Assembly (NCBI RefSeq): GCF_028595305.1
Contig: NZ_JAQQXS010000007.1
Span: 62,001 to 126,000 of the forward strand
Reading direction: 5' to 3'
DNA length: 64,000 nt
Origin: Roseateles koreensis
GTDB lineage: Bacteria > Pseudomonadota > Gammaproteobacteria > Burkholderiales > Burkholderiaceae_C
The position numbers and the translations under genes were made by a program. Below are positions 1-10,930 of this stretch, one piece after another (position 1 is the stretch's first letter; each line of letters begins with the position of its first letter). The notes under the pieces are model-generated. The model was not told the origin of the DNA and ran no database searches. It was given only the letters and a program-made list of their open reading frames with translations.

Positions 1-1038
1 GTCGAGCAAACCCGGCGCACTGCTGCCCAGCAAGACGACGCGCCCGTGCAAGGCCTGGCGTGGCAACTTTTTGTCCAGCAAGTCAGCGGCTGAAAAATGC
101 GCGTAGTCGCCTTCGGCGGCACGGTAGGGGATCAGCGCGCCCGCGCTGTCATCGGTATTCAGCTGCAAAGGGCCACGCGGGGTTTGCAACCGCAACCCCA
201 GCAGATTGCCGGCAGGAGACTCGACGCTTTGCAGCTTGGGGGCGTTCAGCAGCGTTTGCGCCAAAGCCAGCGGCAGTGAGGCAAAAACGGCGCTGCCTTG
301 GCGGGCGAGCAAGAGGCTGCGCCGGGTGATGCCATCTTCGTCAGCCACGGCATTGAGAAAACCCGCCTGCCCAGCCGCGCTTTGCAGTCGGTCCAGATTG
401 CCGCCGTGGCCTTGCCAATCGGGCAAGTCCTTCAAGCCTGGGCTGGAGGCTGCAAGGCTGGGCGGGGGCAAGGTGGCGGTTTGGGCAGAACCGTCTCCGT
501 CAGAAAAATAGAAGCCCAGCACCACAGGGTGGCGTTGCAGCACCTGGGCCAGATGGCCGTCTTCATCGAGGCTTGGGCGCAGCGCGGCCAGTTGCTGGGC
601 AAAAGCTGTGTTGCCTTGCAAGGGCCCGGCCGCAAGTCTCTCCAGCGTCGGCAGGCCGGAGCTTTTGTCGGCTTCGGCCAGAATCAAATCCAAGCCCACG
701 ACCAGCGCGCCATAGTCCTGGAAGGTGGACTCCAGCAGTTCGGCCAGCAAGCCACGCCGCCACGGCCAGCGCCCGTGGGCGGCCAGCGCCCGTTCATCGA
801 TGTCGATGATGACGATGCGCGGGTCTTGCTGGTCGGGCGAGAACAGGGCCAGGCGCGCGTCATAGAGGTAGCGGTCGAGCGCACGCAACGGGGCCAGATC
901 GATCTGCTGTGCGGCGTGCGCCAGCAGCAGCACCCACCACACCAAGGCCGCGAGCCAGAGCACTACGGCGCTGCGCACGTTGCGAAAGGGCGTGCGCCGC
1001 GCTGGTCCACCAGGGTTTGAAGCGTCGGGCGCCGCCAT
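1..1038 (-). CDS. CHASE2-domain sensor protein, C-terminus beyond the window edge
   Basis: The minus-strand frame is open from an ATG at 1038 to the left edge (346 codons visible). The N-terminus has one membrane segment (about residues 20-45), followed by a long extracytoplasmic region. That region starts with 'DPRIVIIDIDERAL' and ends with 'GRVVLLGSSAPGLLD', both typical of CHASE2 domains. CHASE2 proteins normally continue into membrane helices and an adenylate/guanylate cyclase or histidine kinase, which would lie left of base 1. The gene is last of three co-directional genes after FecR and OmpA-like genes, with a 49-bp gap to the OmpA-like stop. In other genomes this trio commonly carries a CHASE2 adenylate cyclase, so a class III cyclase is the best guess, but the catalytic part is not visible. 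Confidence 0.8.
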   Translation of the reverse strand, partial: MAAPDASNPGGPARRTPFRNVRSAVVLWLAALVWWVLLLAHAAQQIDLAPLRALDRYLYDARLALFSPDQQDPRIVIIDIDERALAAHGRWPWRRGLLAELLESTFQDYGALVVGLDLILAEADKSSGLPTLERLAAGPLQGNTAFAQQLAALRPSLDEDGHLAQVLQRHPVVLGFYFSDGDGSAQTATLPPPSLAASSPGLKDLPDWQGHGGNLDRLQSAAGQAGFLNAVADEDGITRRSLLLARQGSAVFASLPLALAQTLLNAPKLQSVESPAGNLLGLRLQTPRGPLQLNTDDSAGALIPYRAAEGDYAHFSAADLLDKKLPRQALHGRVVLLGSSAPGLLD

Positions 1039-1087
1039 ACGCGGCGAGGCGGATTGTGGCGGTCGAGCGGGCGTCAAGGCTGCGGCG

Positions 1088-1705
1088 TTAGCGGAGTTTG
1101 ATTTCGACACGCCGGTTGCGTGCTTCGGCCACCCCGCTGGCCGTGGGCACCAGGGGGTCGCGTTCACCGCGACCCGCGACGCTGATGCGCTCGCGCGGGA
1201 TGCCTTGGCGCACCAGCAGATCGCGCACGGTCTGGGCACGCACCAGCGACAGTTTGTCGTTGGCCTCTGCGGAGCCGACGCGGTCGGTGTGGCCGATCAC
1301 CACCAACTCACCCCCTGGTAGCGCATTCAGGGCCTCGCGGACCTGGTTGACGATGGGCGCTGTTTCGGCGGTCAATTCATTCGAGTTGCTGCGAAAGTTG
1401 ACGATGAAGCTGCGTGGCCGCGCAGGTTGCATGACCAGCAAAGTGGCGTAGTTTTTCTGGACTGTGGCGGCGTCGCTCATGCTGGGCTTGAGCGCGCCCG
1501 CCGCAGCATCGGCCTGCGCATAGGCTTGCTCCAGCAGAAGGCTTTGCCCTTGCTCGGTGGTGACGAGCACGGCGCCACTGCTTCGGCCATCAGCCTGGGG
1601 CAGCAAGATGATGCGTTCACGCGGACTTTGGCAGCCGATGAGTGCGGCCAACACTGCGGCCGTTAAGGTTGCCCGCAATGAGCTCCGCAATGGGGCCGTT
1701 CGCAT
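1088..1705 (-). CDS. OmpA-family lipoprotein
   Basis: A 205-residue protein. The N-terminus is a lipoprotein signal with lipobox 'AALIGC', so it is probably anchored in a membrane lipid leaflet. The C-terminal half is an OmpA/MotB peptidoglycan-binding domain, seen in 'GHTDRVGSAEANDKLSLVRA' and the closing 'GVAEARNRRVEIKLR'. The ATG at 1705 overlaps the stop of the upstream FecR gene by one base (TGATG), which implies translational coupling. A TTG three bases upstream is possible but less likely. Its role is probably to tether the envelope to peptidoglycan within the FecR/OmpA/CHASE2 operon; the substrate or signal is unknown. Confidence 0.9.
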   Translation of the reverse strand: MRTAPLRSSLRATLTAAVLAALIGCQSPRERIILLPQADGRSSGAVLVTTEQGQSLLLEQAYAQADAAAGALKPSMSDAATVQKNYATLLVMQPARPRSFIVNFRSNSNELTAETAPIVNQVREALNALPGGELVVIGHTDRVGSAEANDKLSLVRAQTVRDLLVRQGIPRERISVAGRGERDPLVPTASGVAEARNRRVEIKLR

Positions 1706-2178
1706 CAAATGTCACCCCCGGGCGCGTCGACGATGAATTCCGTGCCGCGCACACCCAGCACCACGCTGCGGGCTTTGATGCTGACTTTTTCAGGCGATTT
1801 CTTGGCGATCAAGCCGCTGACCATGTGCAGGCTACCGCTGGATAAGTTCACCTCCAGCGCGCCCTCGTAGGTCGTGGAGTTGAAGCTGAAATTACTCAGC
1901 AGCAAACTGCTGTTGGGGCCTGCGGTCAGCAGGCTGTCATCGTTGAGGGTGAGTCCTGCTGCACCATCAGCGCCGGTGCGCAGCCGATCGCCCTGTTGCA
2001 GGGTCATGCCGGACTGCACGGGCAGTGATTGGCCACCTCGCTCGACCGTGACTTGACCGCTGACGCGCTTGATCCGGCCGATGGCGGCGTTATCGTCCGC
2101 GTGAGCGGTCGGCAGGCCCAGCGCCAAGCTGGCCAGCAGTGGCAGCAGCGCCAGGGTGCGTGGGTTGAAGGTCATCAT
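1705..2178 (-). CDS. FecR-domain exported protein
   Basis: A 157-residue protein with a Sec signal peptide ('LALLPLLASLALGLPTAHA'), then a FecR domain: 'GRIKRVSGQVTVERGGQSLPVQSGMTL' followed by 'LRTGADGAAGLTLNDDS'. The end keeps the conserved 'SVVLGVRGTEFIVD'. Unlike classic FecR it has no cytoplasmic anti-sigma segment and no adjacent sigma factor. It is better seen as a periplasmic FecR-fold protein than as a siderophore regulator. It is the first gene of the FecR-OmpA-CHASE2 operon and overlaps the OmpA-like gene by one base. The Shine-Dalgarno before the ATG at 2178 is weak, and a second ATG follows directly at 2175. Confidence 0.88.
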   Translation of the reverse strand: MMTFNPRTLALLPLLASLALGLPTAHADDNAAIGRIKRVSGQVTVERGGQSLPVQSGMTLQQGDRLRTGADGAAGLTLNDDSLLTAGPNSSLLLSNFSFNSTTYEGALEVNLSSGSLHMVSGLIAKKSPEKVSIKARSVVLGVRGTEFIVDAPGGDI

Positions 2179-2308
2179 GCGAGTTGCTTGGAGAGAATCC
2201 GGTGAGTCTAAACCTTATGCCCGACGTGCTTGTCCCGCGTAAGAGCGACCCGATCTACGGGTGAATCAATGGCGGCGGGGCTCGGGTTGCGCTGCAGACA
2301 TGCTGTAT

Positions 2309-3532
2309 TCAGGGCTTTTCGGCGTTCAAGATCTTGGCGACCGGGTTGGGGCGCAGTCGAAAAGCATCTGGCAAGCCGGAGCCCAGCAGCGGGCGCAGAT
2401 ACAGGCGAAAGGCATCGGTCACGTCGGTTCCGCTGGCGCTGATGAACTCGTCCTCCATCACACGGGTTTTGCCGGCCACGGCGTTGAGCGGCAGCAGCAC
2501 GTAGTCCACCGAGTAGTAGCCGCTGCGCTTGATGGCGACCGAGCCGTCTCGCCCGCCGTGGAAGGCGAACTGCACGGCCTTTTCGCCCACCTCGCGGGCT
2601 TCGCGCTGATCGACATCAGACACGCAACCGATGAAGCTGCGCTGGAGGTAACCCAGGGTGTCGCCGCGCACGCGTTTGATGCCCAGGCGCGCCTTGATTT
2701 CTTCGCACAACAGATCGGCCAGGGCACCGGTTCCGGACAATTGCACATTGCCATGGGCGTCGTGCTCCAGGTCTTTGGCCAGCTGTGCCGCAATCGGCTG
2801 GCCTGAGGCGTCGTGGATGCCTTCGGACACCGCAATGACGCAGCGGCCGTGGTTTTGCATCGTCGCCTTCACGTCGTCGAGAAAGCGTTGCAAGTCGAAC
2901 ACCCGCTCTGGTAAATAGATCAGGTGCGGGCCGTCGTCGGGAAACTTTTTGCCCAAGGCCGACGCGGCGGTGAGAAAACCGGCATGGCGCCCCATCACAA
3001 CGCCCAGGTAGACGCCGGGTAGAGCGGCATTGTCGAGATTGGCGCCCGCAAAGGCCTGGGCCACAAAGCGCGCGGCCGACGGAAAGCCGGGGGTGTGATC
3101 GCTCAGTACCAAGTCGTTGTCAATGGTCTTCGGGATGTGGATGCAGCGCAGCGGATAGTGGGCGGCAGCGGCCTCTTCGCTGACGATGCGCACAGTGTCA
3201 GATGAATCATTGCCGCCGATGTAGAAGAAGTGCGTGATGCCGTGCGCCTGCAGCACGCGGAAGATGCGGTGGCAGTAGGCGGCGTCGGGTTTGTCACGGG
3301 TGGAGCCCAGGGCCGACGAGGGGGTGCTGGCCACCAGCTCGAGGTTGTGGCTGGTTTCCTGAGCGAGGTCGACGAAGTCTTCATCCACGATACCGCGCAC
3401 GCCATGCCGTGCGCCATACACCGCTTGAACGGCGAGTTGGCGGCGAGCCTCCAGCACGACACCCACCAGGGATTGATTGATCACGGCGGTGGGGCCACCG
3501 CCTTGGGCAACGAGGATTTTTGCGGGTGTCAT
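2309..3532 (-). CDS. pfp: Pyrophosphate-type 6-phosphofructokinase
   Basis: A 407-residue phosphofructokinase that phosphorylates fructose 6-phosphate in glycolysis. The N-terminal phosphate loop is 'AQGGGPTAVINQSL'. The phosphoryl-donor region reads 'GGNDS' (106-110) and 'PKTIDND' (134-140). An Asp at the second-last position of the first motif and a Lys in the second are the residues that distinguish PPi-dependent from ATP-dependent enzymes, which have Gly at both. The reaction should therefore be reversible and use pyrophosphate. The ATG at 3532 is preceded by a good AGGAGA site, so I prefer it to a TTG at 3553. It is divergent from alanine dehydrogenase. PPi use is inferred from the two residues only. 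Confidence 0.9.
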   Translation of the reverse strand: MTPAKILVAQGGGPTAVINQSLVGVVLEARRQLAVQAVYGARHGVRGIVDEDFVDLAQETSHNLELVASTPSSALGSTRDKPDAAYCHRIFRVLQAHGITHFFYIGGNDSSDTVRIVSEEAAAAHYPLRCIHIPKTIDNDLVLSDHTPGFPSAARFVAQAFAGANLDNAALPGVYLGVVMGRHAGFLTAASALGKKFPDDGPHLIYLPERVFDLQRFLDDVKATMQNHGRCVIAVSEGIHDASGQPIAAQLAKDLEHDAHGNVQLSGTGALADLLCEEIKARLGIKRVRGDTLGYLQRSFIGCVSDVDQREAREVGEKAVQFAFHGGRDGSVAIKRSGYYSVDYVLLPLNAVAGKTRVMEDEFISASGTDVTDAFRLYLRPLLGSGLPDAFRLRPNPVAKILNAEKP

Positions 3533-3730
3533 GGCCGTCTCCTGCAGGGGCAATGTGCAGAGTGTGCCGGGCGGCGCCCGACTGCATCACATCAGTTTCC
3601 CTTATGAATGTGTAGGCGTGTTGATGCAGATTCCCTTTCAAACACTTCAGCCGTACAACTCGTAGCGCTGTTTGTGCGATTCGCAGACGGCGTCAAACAT
3701 AAAGCAGGCCGAGCGGCCCAGGAGACACTG
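3533..3730. promoter_or_regulatory. Divergent promoter region between phosphofructokinase and alanine dehydrogenase
   Basis: A 198-bp gap between two divergent genes must hold both promoters. It is locally less GC-rich around 3600-3670. Good ribosome-binding sites lie at both ends (AGGAGA before the phosphofructokinase, AGGAGAC before ald). I found no clear operator or riboswitch. Confidence 0.5.
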
Positions 3731-4861
3731 ATGAATGCAAACGTTATGACCGTGGGTTGCCCCAAGGAAATCAAAAACCACGAATACCGCGTGGGCTTGA
3801 CGCCCGCCAGTGTGCGTGAGCTCACCTCGCGTGGGCACCAGGTGCTGGTGCAGGCGGGTGCTGGCGCGGCCATTGGCTTGCTGGATGAACATTACGCGGC
3901 GGCGGGTGCCACCTTGGTGCCTGACGCTGCGACCGTGTTTGCCAAGGCCGATATGGTGGTCAAGGTCAAGGAGCCGCAGCCGCAAGAATGCGCCATGCTG
4001 CGCGAGGGGCAAATCCTCTACACCTATCTGCACCTGGCGCCCGATCCCGAGCAAACCGCTGCCTTGGTGAAATCGGGCGCGATTTGCGTTGCCTATGAAA
4101 CCGTCACCGGCCCGGGGGGCGGCTTGCCCTTGCTGGCCCCCATGAGCGAGGTGGCGGGGCGCATGTCGATCCAAGCGGGTGCCGCGCACCTTGAAAAGAG
4201 CAAGGGCGGCATGGGCGTGCTGTTGGGCGGCGTGCCCGGCGTGGCGCCGGCGCATGTGGTGATTTTGGGGGGCGGCGTGGTGGGCACGCATGCCTTGCAG
4301 ATGGCGGTGGGCATGGGCGCCCGCGTGACCGTGTTGGACAAGAGTGTGGACCGCTTGCGGCAGCTTGACCTGGTGTTCGGCAATCGCATCAGCACCCAGT
4401 ACTCGAATGTGCAGAGCGTTGAAGAGGCGGTACTTTCGGCTGACCTGGTGATCGGCGGGGTGCTGATCCCCGGCGCCGCTGCGCCCAAGCTGGTGACCCG
4501 TGCCATGGTGTCGCGCATGAAGCAAGGCGCGGTGGTGGTGGATGTGGCCATCGACCAAGGGGGGTGCTTTGAAACGTCACATGCCACGACCCATGCTGAC
4601 CCCACCTTCATGGTGGACGGCGTGGTGCACTACTGTGTGGCCAATATGCCGGGCGCGGTGGCCCGTACATCGACCTTCGCGTTGAATAACGCCACGATCG
4701 CTCACGCGGTGGCACTGGCCGACAAGGGCTGGAAACAGGCCCTGAAAGACAACCCGCACCTGCGCGCCGGGCTGAATGTGGCGCAAGGGCAGCTGACCTA
4801 CGAGGCCGTGGCGCGCGACCTGGGTTACGCCTATGTGCCTGCGGAGCGCTTGCTGGCTTGA
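3731..4861 (+). CDS. ald: Alanine dehydrogenase
   Basis: A 376-residue NAD-dependent L-alanine dehydrogenase that interconverts alanine with pyruvate plus ammonia. Family landmarks are the N-terminal 'VGCPKEIKNHEYRVGLTP', the lysine in 'VVKVKEPQ', the catalytic His in 'TYLHLAPD', the nucleotide-binding 'VVILGGGVVGTHALQMAVG' and the C-terminal 'YCVANMPGAVARTSTFALNN'. Length matches the family (about 370). The start at 3731 is supported by AGGAGAC seven bases upstream; an upstream extension of the frame has no family similarity. No dedicated Lrp gene is adjacent. Confidence 0.96.
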   Translation: MNANVMTVGCPKEIKNHEYRVGLTPASVRELTSRGHQVLVQAGAGAAIGLLDEHYAAAGATLVPDAATVFAKADMVVKVKEPQPQECAMLREGQILYTYLHLAPDPEQTAALVKSGAICVAYETVTGPGGGLPLLAPMSEVAGRMSIQAGAAHLEKSKGGMGVLLGGVPGVAPAHVVILGGGVVGTHALQMAVGMGARVTVLDKSVDRLRQLDLVFGNRISTQYSNVQSVEEAVLSADLVIGGVLIPGAAAPKLVTRAMVSRMKQGAVVVDVAIDQGGCFETSHATTHADPTFMVDGVVHYCVANMPGAVARTSTFALNNATIAHAVALADKGWKQALKDNPHLRAGLNVAQGQLTYEAVARDLGYAYVPAERLLA

Positions 4862-5003
4862 GTGGGATGTATCGCATCCTGTGCGCAGGGCGGTGCGTGT
4901 CTTGTGGGGGTTCTCCTTCTGACCCCACTTGATTACGATCAACGACCACCACCCGCTTGCCACGTAGGCTGGGTGCCACCCACCGATCACAGGAGTGACC
5001 ACC

Positions 5004-5315
5004 ATGTCTGACATGAATTCTGCTCAAAAAGACCGTTTAATGAATGATCTGCATGCAGTCGTCGCCGAGGCTGAAAGCCTGTTGCGAGCCACGGCGGGCT
5101 CATCCGGCGAGGGGGCATCCGAGTTGCGGGCCAAGGTGCAGGCCAGCTTGGACAAGGCCCGGCGCAACCTGGCTGATCTGCAAGATGCCGCCGTTGAGCG
5201 TGCCCGCGCGGCGGGCCGCGCCACCGATGCCTATGTGCACGACAACCCCTGGCAATCGATCGGGCTGGCGGCAGGAGTGGGCTTGCTGCTGGGTATGTTG
5301 ATCAGCCGCCGCTGA
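5004..5315 (+). CDS. yqjD: DUF883 / ElaB-YqjD family inner-membrane protein
   Basis: A 103-residue protein with a charged, Ala-rich helical N-terminal part and a C-terminal membrane segment ending in 'SIGLAAGVGLLLGMLISRR', the signature of ElaB/YqjD/YgaM proteins. In E. coli these are stationary-phase inner-membrane proteins reported to associate with ribosomes. The ATG at 5004 sits eight bases after AGGAG. In many proteobacteria the next genes are yqjE and yqjK. Here they lie 2.5 kb downstream, beyond a GGDEF/EAL gene on the other strand. Confidence 0.85.
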   Translation: MSDMNSAQKDRLMNDLHAVVAEAESLLRATAGSSGEGASELRAKVQASLDKARRNLADLQDAAVERARAAGRATDAYVHDNPWQSIGLAAGVGLLLGMLISRR

Positions 5316-5340
5316 GACCCCAATGCCCTAAGGGGCACGT

Positions 5341-5367
5341 GAGACGGCCGGTTCGGGCGGCCGTCTC
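5341..5367. terminator. Bidirectional hairpin terminator
   Basis: Perfect 10-bp inverted repeat GAGACGGCCG / CGGCCGTCTC with a 7-base loop, followed on the plus strand by a T-rich stretch (TGTTTTATT). It lies between the convergent DUF883 gene and the GGDEF/EAL gene and could serve both. Confidence 0.85.
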
Positions 5368-5375
5368 GGCGTGTT

Positions 5376-7622
5376 TTATTGCGGCGTTCCTTGCGCCATC
5401 CACCGCTCCAACTGCTCTGCGGGCATGGGGCGGCCAAATAGATAGCCCTGGCCTTCGTGGCAACCCAGCGCCTGCAATTGCAGACGCTGTTCTTCGGTTT
5501 CAATGCCTTCAGCAATCACGGTGAGACCCAGGCCGCGGCCCAGGTTGATCACCATTTGTGCAATGGTGGAGCCCGCGGAGGAACTTTGCGCCTCACGCAC
5601 AAAGGCGCGGTCGATCTTCAGCCGGTCAACGTCGAGTTGGCGCAGATGGCTCAGCGATGAAAAACCGGTGCCGAAGTCGTCGATCGCGACGGTGATGCCG
5701 CTGCGTTTGATGTCGGCCAGGATGTGCATCACCAGTTCGGTGTCTTCCATGGCCATTGACTCGGTGATTTCCAGCTCGATATTGCGGCCGTCCACGCCGG
5801 TATCGCGCAGTGCCCGCAGCAAGGTGGTGATGAAGTCCTGATGGCGGAATTGCGCCAGCGACACGTTCACGCACATGCGGAAATCGGCATACCCCAGCTC
5901 CAGCATGCGTTTGGTTTGGTGGCAGGCAGTGCGCAGGACAAATTCGCCGATGCTGATGATGAGCCCGGACTTCTCGGCCAGCGGAATGAACTGGTCGGGC
6001 GGCACGAAATTGCCTTCCTCGGTGCGCCAGCGCAGCAAGGCTTCCGCTCCCAGCGCCTGGCCCGAGGTCAGATCCACTTGCGGCTGGTAGACCACGAACA
6101 GGCGGTTCTCTTCAAAACCGGCACGCAAGCCCTTGAGCAGCTTGAAGCGCTCGCGGGCGTCGGTTCCCATGGCAGGCGAGAAGTATTGCGAGGAGCCCCG
6201 GTGTTGCAGCTTGGCCTGCTTGAGCGCGATTTGGGCGTCCAGCAGCAATTCAGAGCCGATCGCCGCCGAGTCCTCCAGTCGAACCAGCCCCGTGGTGGCC
6301 GACAACTGCAGCCGCTCGCCAGACACCGCAAACTGTTCGGTGAATACGTCCTTGATCGACTCCGCGCAAACCAGCGCACTGGGGCCGAGCAAGCCGAAGG
6401 TGTCCGCACCGATGCGAGCCATCGACGTATTCAAACCTAATCGCTCACCTAGACGGACAACGACCGCTTGAAGCACCTGGTCACCGAATTGGTGACCGAA
6501 CGCGTCGTTGATGTCCGAGAAGTCGTCGATATCGATCAGCGCCAGGGTAATGCCATCGGGATCTTTGAGGTTCTTGTCCAGCAATTCAACGAAGCGGTTG
6601 CGGTTGGGCAGTCGCAGGAGTTGGTCGTTGTAGGCCTGATCCAAGAGTTGGCTGTAGAGCACTACATTTTCGAGGCCCACCGCGATATTGGCGCAAAAAG
6701 CCCGCAGTAGGCGTTGGTCCATCTCACCCAGGGTGCGGCCGACATCCACCAGGGCGGCCATGGGGCGACCATTGGAGAGGCCGAAATACAGGCAAGTTCC
6801 GTTGTCGTAGATGTTCTCGCGCAGCTGCAAGCAGCGTTGCAGCGGGTTGCGTACGGAGGCAATCGGCACGGCCGAGAGCGGCAGGTCCATCAGCCCGCTG
6901 TACTGGCCGGCTGCTGCCACGATGCGCACATCCGAGAGAGCCTCAGAGCCGACCTGGGCGCAGACCAAGCCTTCGGGCAAGATACCCAACATGGCGCAAA
7001 TCTGCGTGACCACCCCTTCAGAGAAACGGTGGAGGCCCCGCAGGCGGCTCAATTCGGTGCTGGCCTCGACGATCATTTCAAGGCCACGGCGATTGGCCTC
7101 CAGCGCGCAGATCTGGCGGTAGGAGCGAATTGCCGCTGTCAGCACCGTGTACAGCCGGGTGCGGGTCAGTTCAGACTTGGTCTTGTAGTCGTTGATGTCA
7201 TAGGCTTGTACTGTTTCAATCTCGGGCGCGTAACCGGGCTGGCCAGTGCGCAACACGATGCGGATGGAGTCCAGCCGCAATTCGTCGCGGATGTAGCGCA
7301 CCAATTGAAGGCCGGAGTCTTCGGTTTCCATCACTACGTCGAGCAAAACAACGGCCAAGTCGCCTTCGTGCGCGAGCACATAACGTGCTTCCGCAGCAGA
7401 CCTGGCGTGCAGAAAGGTCAGCGATTGACCTTCGACCTGCAGGCCCTGCATGGCCAATTCGGTGGCTTTGTGAACGTCGCTGTCGTCATCGACAATGAGG
7501 ATGCGCCAAGAAGCGGCAGACGAGCCGCCTTCTTGCTCTCCCGGTTCCGGGCCATCTAGGAATTCCAGCAAATCGTCGTCACCCTGTTCGTCAGAGTGAA
7601 TCGGACTGTTTGTCTCTTGCAT
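5376..7622 (-). CDS. Response regulator with DUF3369, degenerate GGDEF and intact EAL domains
   Basis: A 748-residue cytoplasmic protein. Residues about 38-165 form a receiver domain ('ILIVDDDSDV', phosphoacceptor Asp95 in 'VVLLDVV'). Residues about 170-325 match DUF3369, a GAF-like linker. Residues about 335-485 form a GGDEF domain whose signature is 'GADTF' (405-409) instead of GGDEF. From about 495 to the end is an EAL domain with 'EALLRW' (Glu527), 'DDFGTGFSSL' and 'AEGIETEEQ'. The cyclase half is therefore probably inactive, and the protein should act as a phosphorylation-controlled c-di-GMP phosphodiesterase. The ATG at 7622 has GGAG about ten bases upstream; the frame runs on further without domain homology. 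No partner histidine kinase is nearby. Confidence 0.88.
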   Translation of the reverse strand: MQETNSPIHSDEQGDDDLLEFLDGPEPGEQEGGSSAASWRILIVDDDSDVHKATELAMQGLQVEGQSLTFLHARSAAEARYVLAHEGDLAVVLLDVVMETEDSGLQLVRYIRDELRLDSIRIVLRTGQPGYAPEIETVQAYDINDYKTKSELTRTRLYTVLTAAIRSYRQICALEANRRGLEMIVEASTELSRLRGLHRFSEGVVTQICAMLGILPEGLVCAQVGSEALSDVRIVAAAGQYSGLMDLPLSAVPIASVRNPLQRCLQLRENIYDNGTCLYFGLSNGRPMAALVDVGRTLGEMDQRLLRAFCANIAVGLENVVLYSQLLDQAYNDQLLRLPNRNRFVELLDKNLKDPDGITLALIDIDDFSDINDAFGHQFGDQVLQAVVVRLGERLGLNTSMARIGADTFGLLGPSALVCAESIKDVFTEQFAVSGERLQLSATTGLVRLEDSAAIGSELLLDAQIALKQAKLQHRGSSQYFSPAMGTDARERFKLLKGLRAGFEENRLFVVYQPQVDLTSGQALGAEALLRWRTEEGNFVPPDQFIPLAEKSGLIISIGEFVLRTACHQTKRMLELGYADFRMCVNVSLAQFRHQDFITTLLRALRDTGVDGRNIELEITESMAMEDTELVMHILADIKRSGITVAIDDFGTGFSSLSHLRQLDVDRLKIDRAFVREAQSSSAGSTIAQMVINLGRGLGLTVIAEGIETEEQRLQLQALGCHEGQGYLFGRPMPAEQLERWMAQGTPQ

Positions 7623-7808
7623 GGGGGCTATGCTCCAGCCGATAGATTGACAATAAGCGCAAGGGTATTCGATTCTGAGCACCCTCGCCATGCTCGCATA
7701 CCTTTGGAGGGGAAACATCGCAACAGTTTTACAGAAGGTTGTAAAGTTTTCGAGGTTTCCCGTTCGATTGCAATGCGGGTGTGTTGATTGGGTGATGGGG
7801 GAATTGGC

Positions 7809-8234
7809 ATGACAGATGAGCAAGAAAGGCCTGCAGGCCCGGCGGCAGCCTCGGACGCTGCGTCCATCGAGGGCTCGGGGTTGTTCAGCGGCCTGCGCCG
7901 CGTGGGTTTGCAGGGCATGGAGTTGTTGCAAGTTCGGTTGGAACTATTTTCAATCGAGCTTGAGGCTGAAAAACTGCGCCTGTTTTCTTCAGTGGCTCAG
8001 GCCTTGATGGCTCTGCTGTTGGGTGTCGCCGCGCTGGGCTTGCTGACACTCAGCCTATTGCTGCTGTGCCCGGATGCATGGCGTTGGTCTGTCGCGTTAG
8101 GGCTGGCGCTGGTCCACGGAGCATTGGCTTGGTGGTGCTGGGCTTGCGCGCGCCGTGGCCTGAGTCAGCCGGGCGGTGCCTTTGCCGGTTCGGTGGCTGA
8201 GTTGGCGCGAGACCGTGAAGCAATGGGAGCCTGA
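7809..8234 (+). CDS. yqjE: Phage-holin-superfamily membrane protein YqjE
   Basis: A 141-residue protein of the putative holin superfamily III (DUF1469, YqjE). It has an amphipathic N-terminal part ('LFSGLRRVGLQGMELLQVRLELFSIELEAEKLRL' region) followed by two membrane helices at about 62-84 and 90-112. Despite the family name it is a chromosomal inner-membrane protein with no lysis genes around it. It is followed two bases later by the YqjK-like gene and certainly co-transcribed with it. Confidence 0.85.
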   Translation: MTDEQERPAGPAAASDAASIEGSGLFSGLRRVGLQGMELLQVRLELFSIELEAEKLRLFSSVAQALMALLLGVAALGLLTLSLLLLCPDAWRWSVALGLALVHGALAWWCWACARRGLSQPGGAFAGSVAELARDREAMGA

Positions 8235-8236
8235 CT

Positions 8237-8494
8237 ATGTTCAAGCAAGAACTCCAAAACCTCAGGCAGCAGCAATTGGCCTTGCGCCTGCGAAATATCG
8301 AGTTACGTGAGCAGATCCGAACGGAGTTGGCCGGCCTGTCTCAGCCCTTGGGGTGGTGGGGACTGGCCGGCGGCGCCGTGGGAGCCGCCCTGCTCATGCG
8401 CAATATGCGCAGTCAGGGGCTTGGCAGCCCTCGCTGGCTGGCGTTTGTTCAACTGGCGCTGCGAGTCGTCAATCTGGTTCGGCAAGCGAAGTAG
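8237..8494 (+). CDS. yqjK: YqjK-like small membrane protein
   Basis: An 85-residue protein. It begins with a short charged helix rich in Gln, Arg and Leu (about residues 1-34), then a Gly/Ala-rich hydrophobic segment 'LGWWGLAGGAVGAALLMR' and a second hydrophobic stretch. It sits two bases after yqjE, the position of yqjK in other proteobacteria. The symbol rests on position and general architecture more than on sequence identity. Confidence 0.65.
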   Translation: MFKQELQNLRQQQLALRLRNIELREQIRTELAGLSQPLGWWGLAGGAVGAALLMRNMRSQGLGSPRWLAFVQLALRVVNLVRQAK

Positions 8495-8533
8495 CCGCAG
8501 GCCGCACGAGCGCGGCGATTTGCGAATGAGGGC

Positions 8534-10930
<2,397 letters not shown>

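Noticed and set aside
1705-2178. FecR as part of an iron-siderophore sigma/anti-sigma system
   Set aside because: No ECF sigma factor or TonB receptor is adjacent, and the protein lacks the cytoplasmic anti-sigma part.
7809-8494. Phage remnant, because YqjE belongs to a holin-named superfamily
   Set aside because: No lysin, tail or integrase genes are nearby; YqjE/YqjK are ordinary chromosomal genes.
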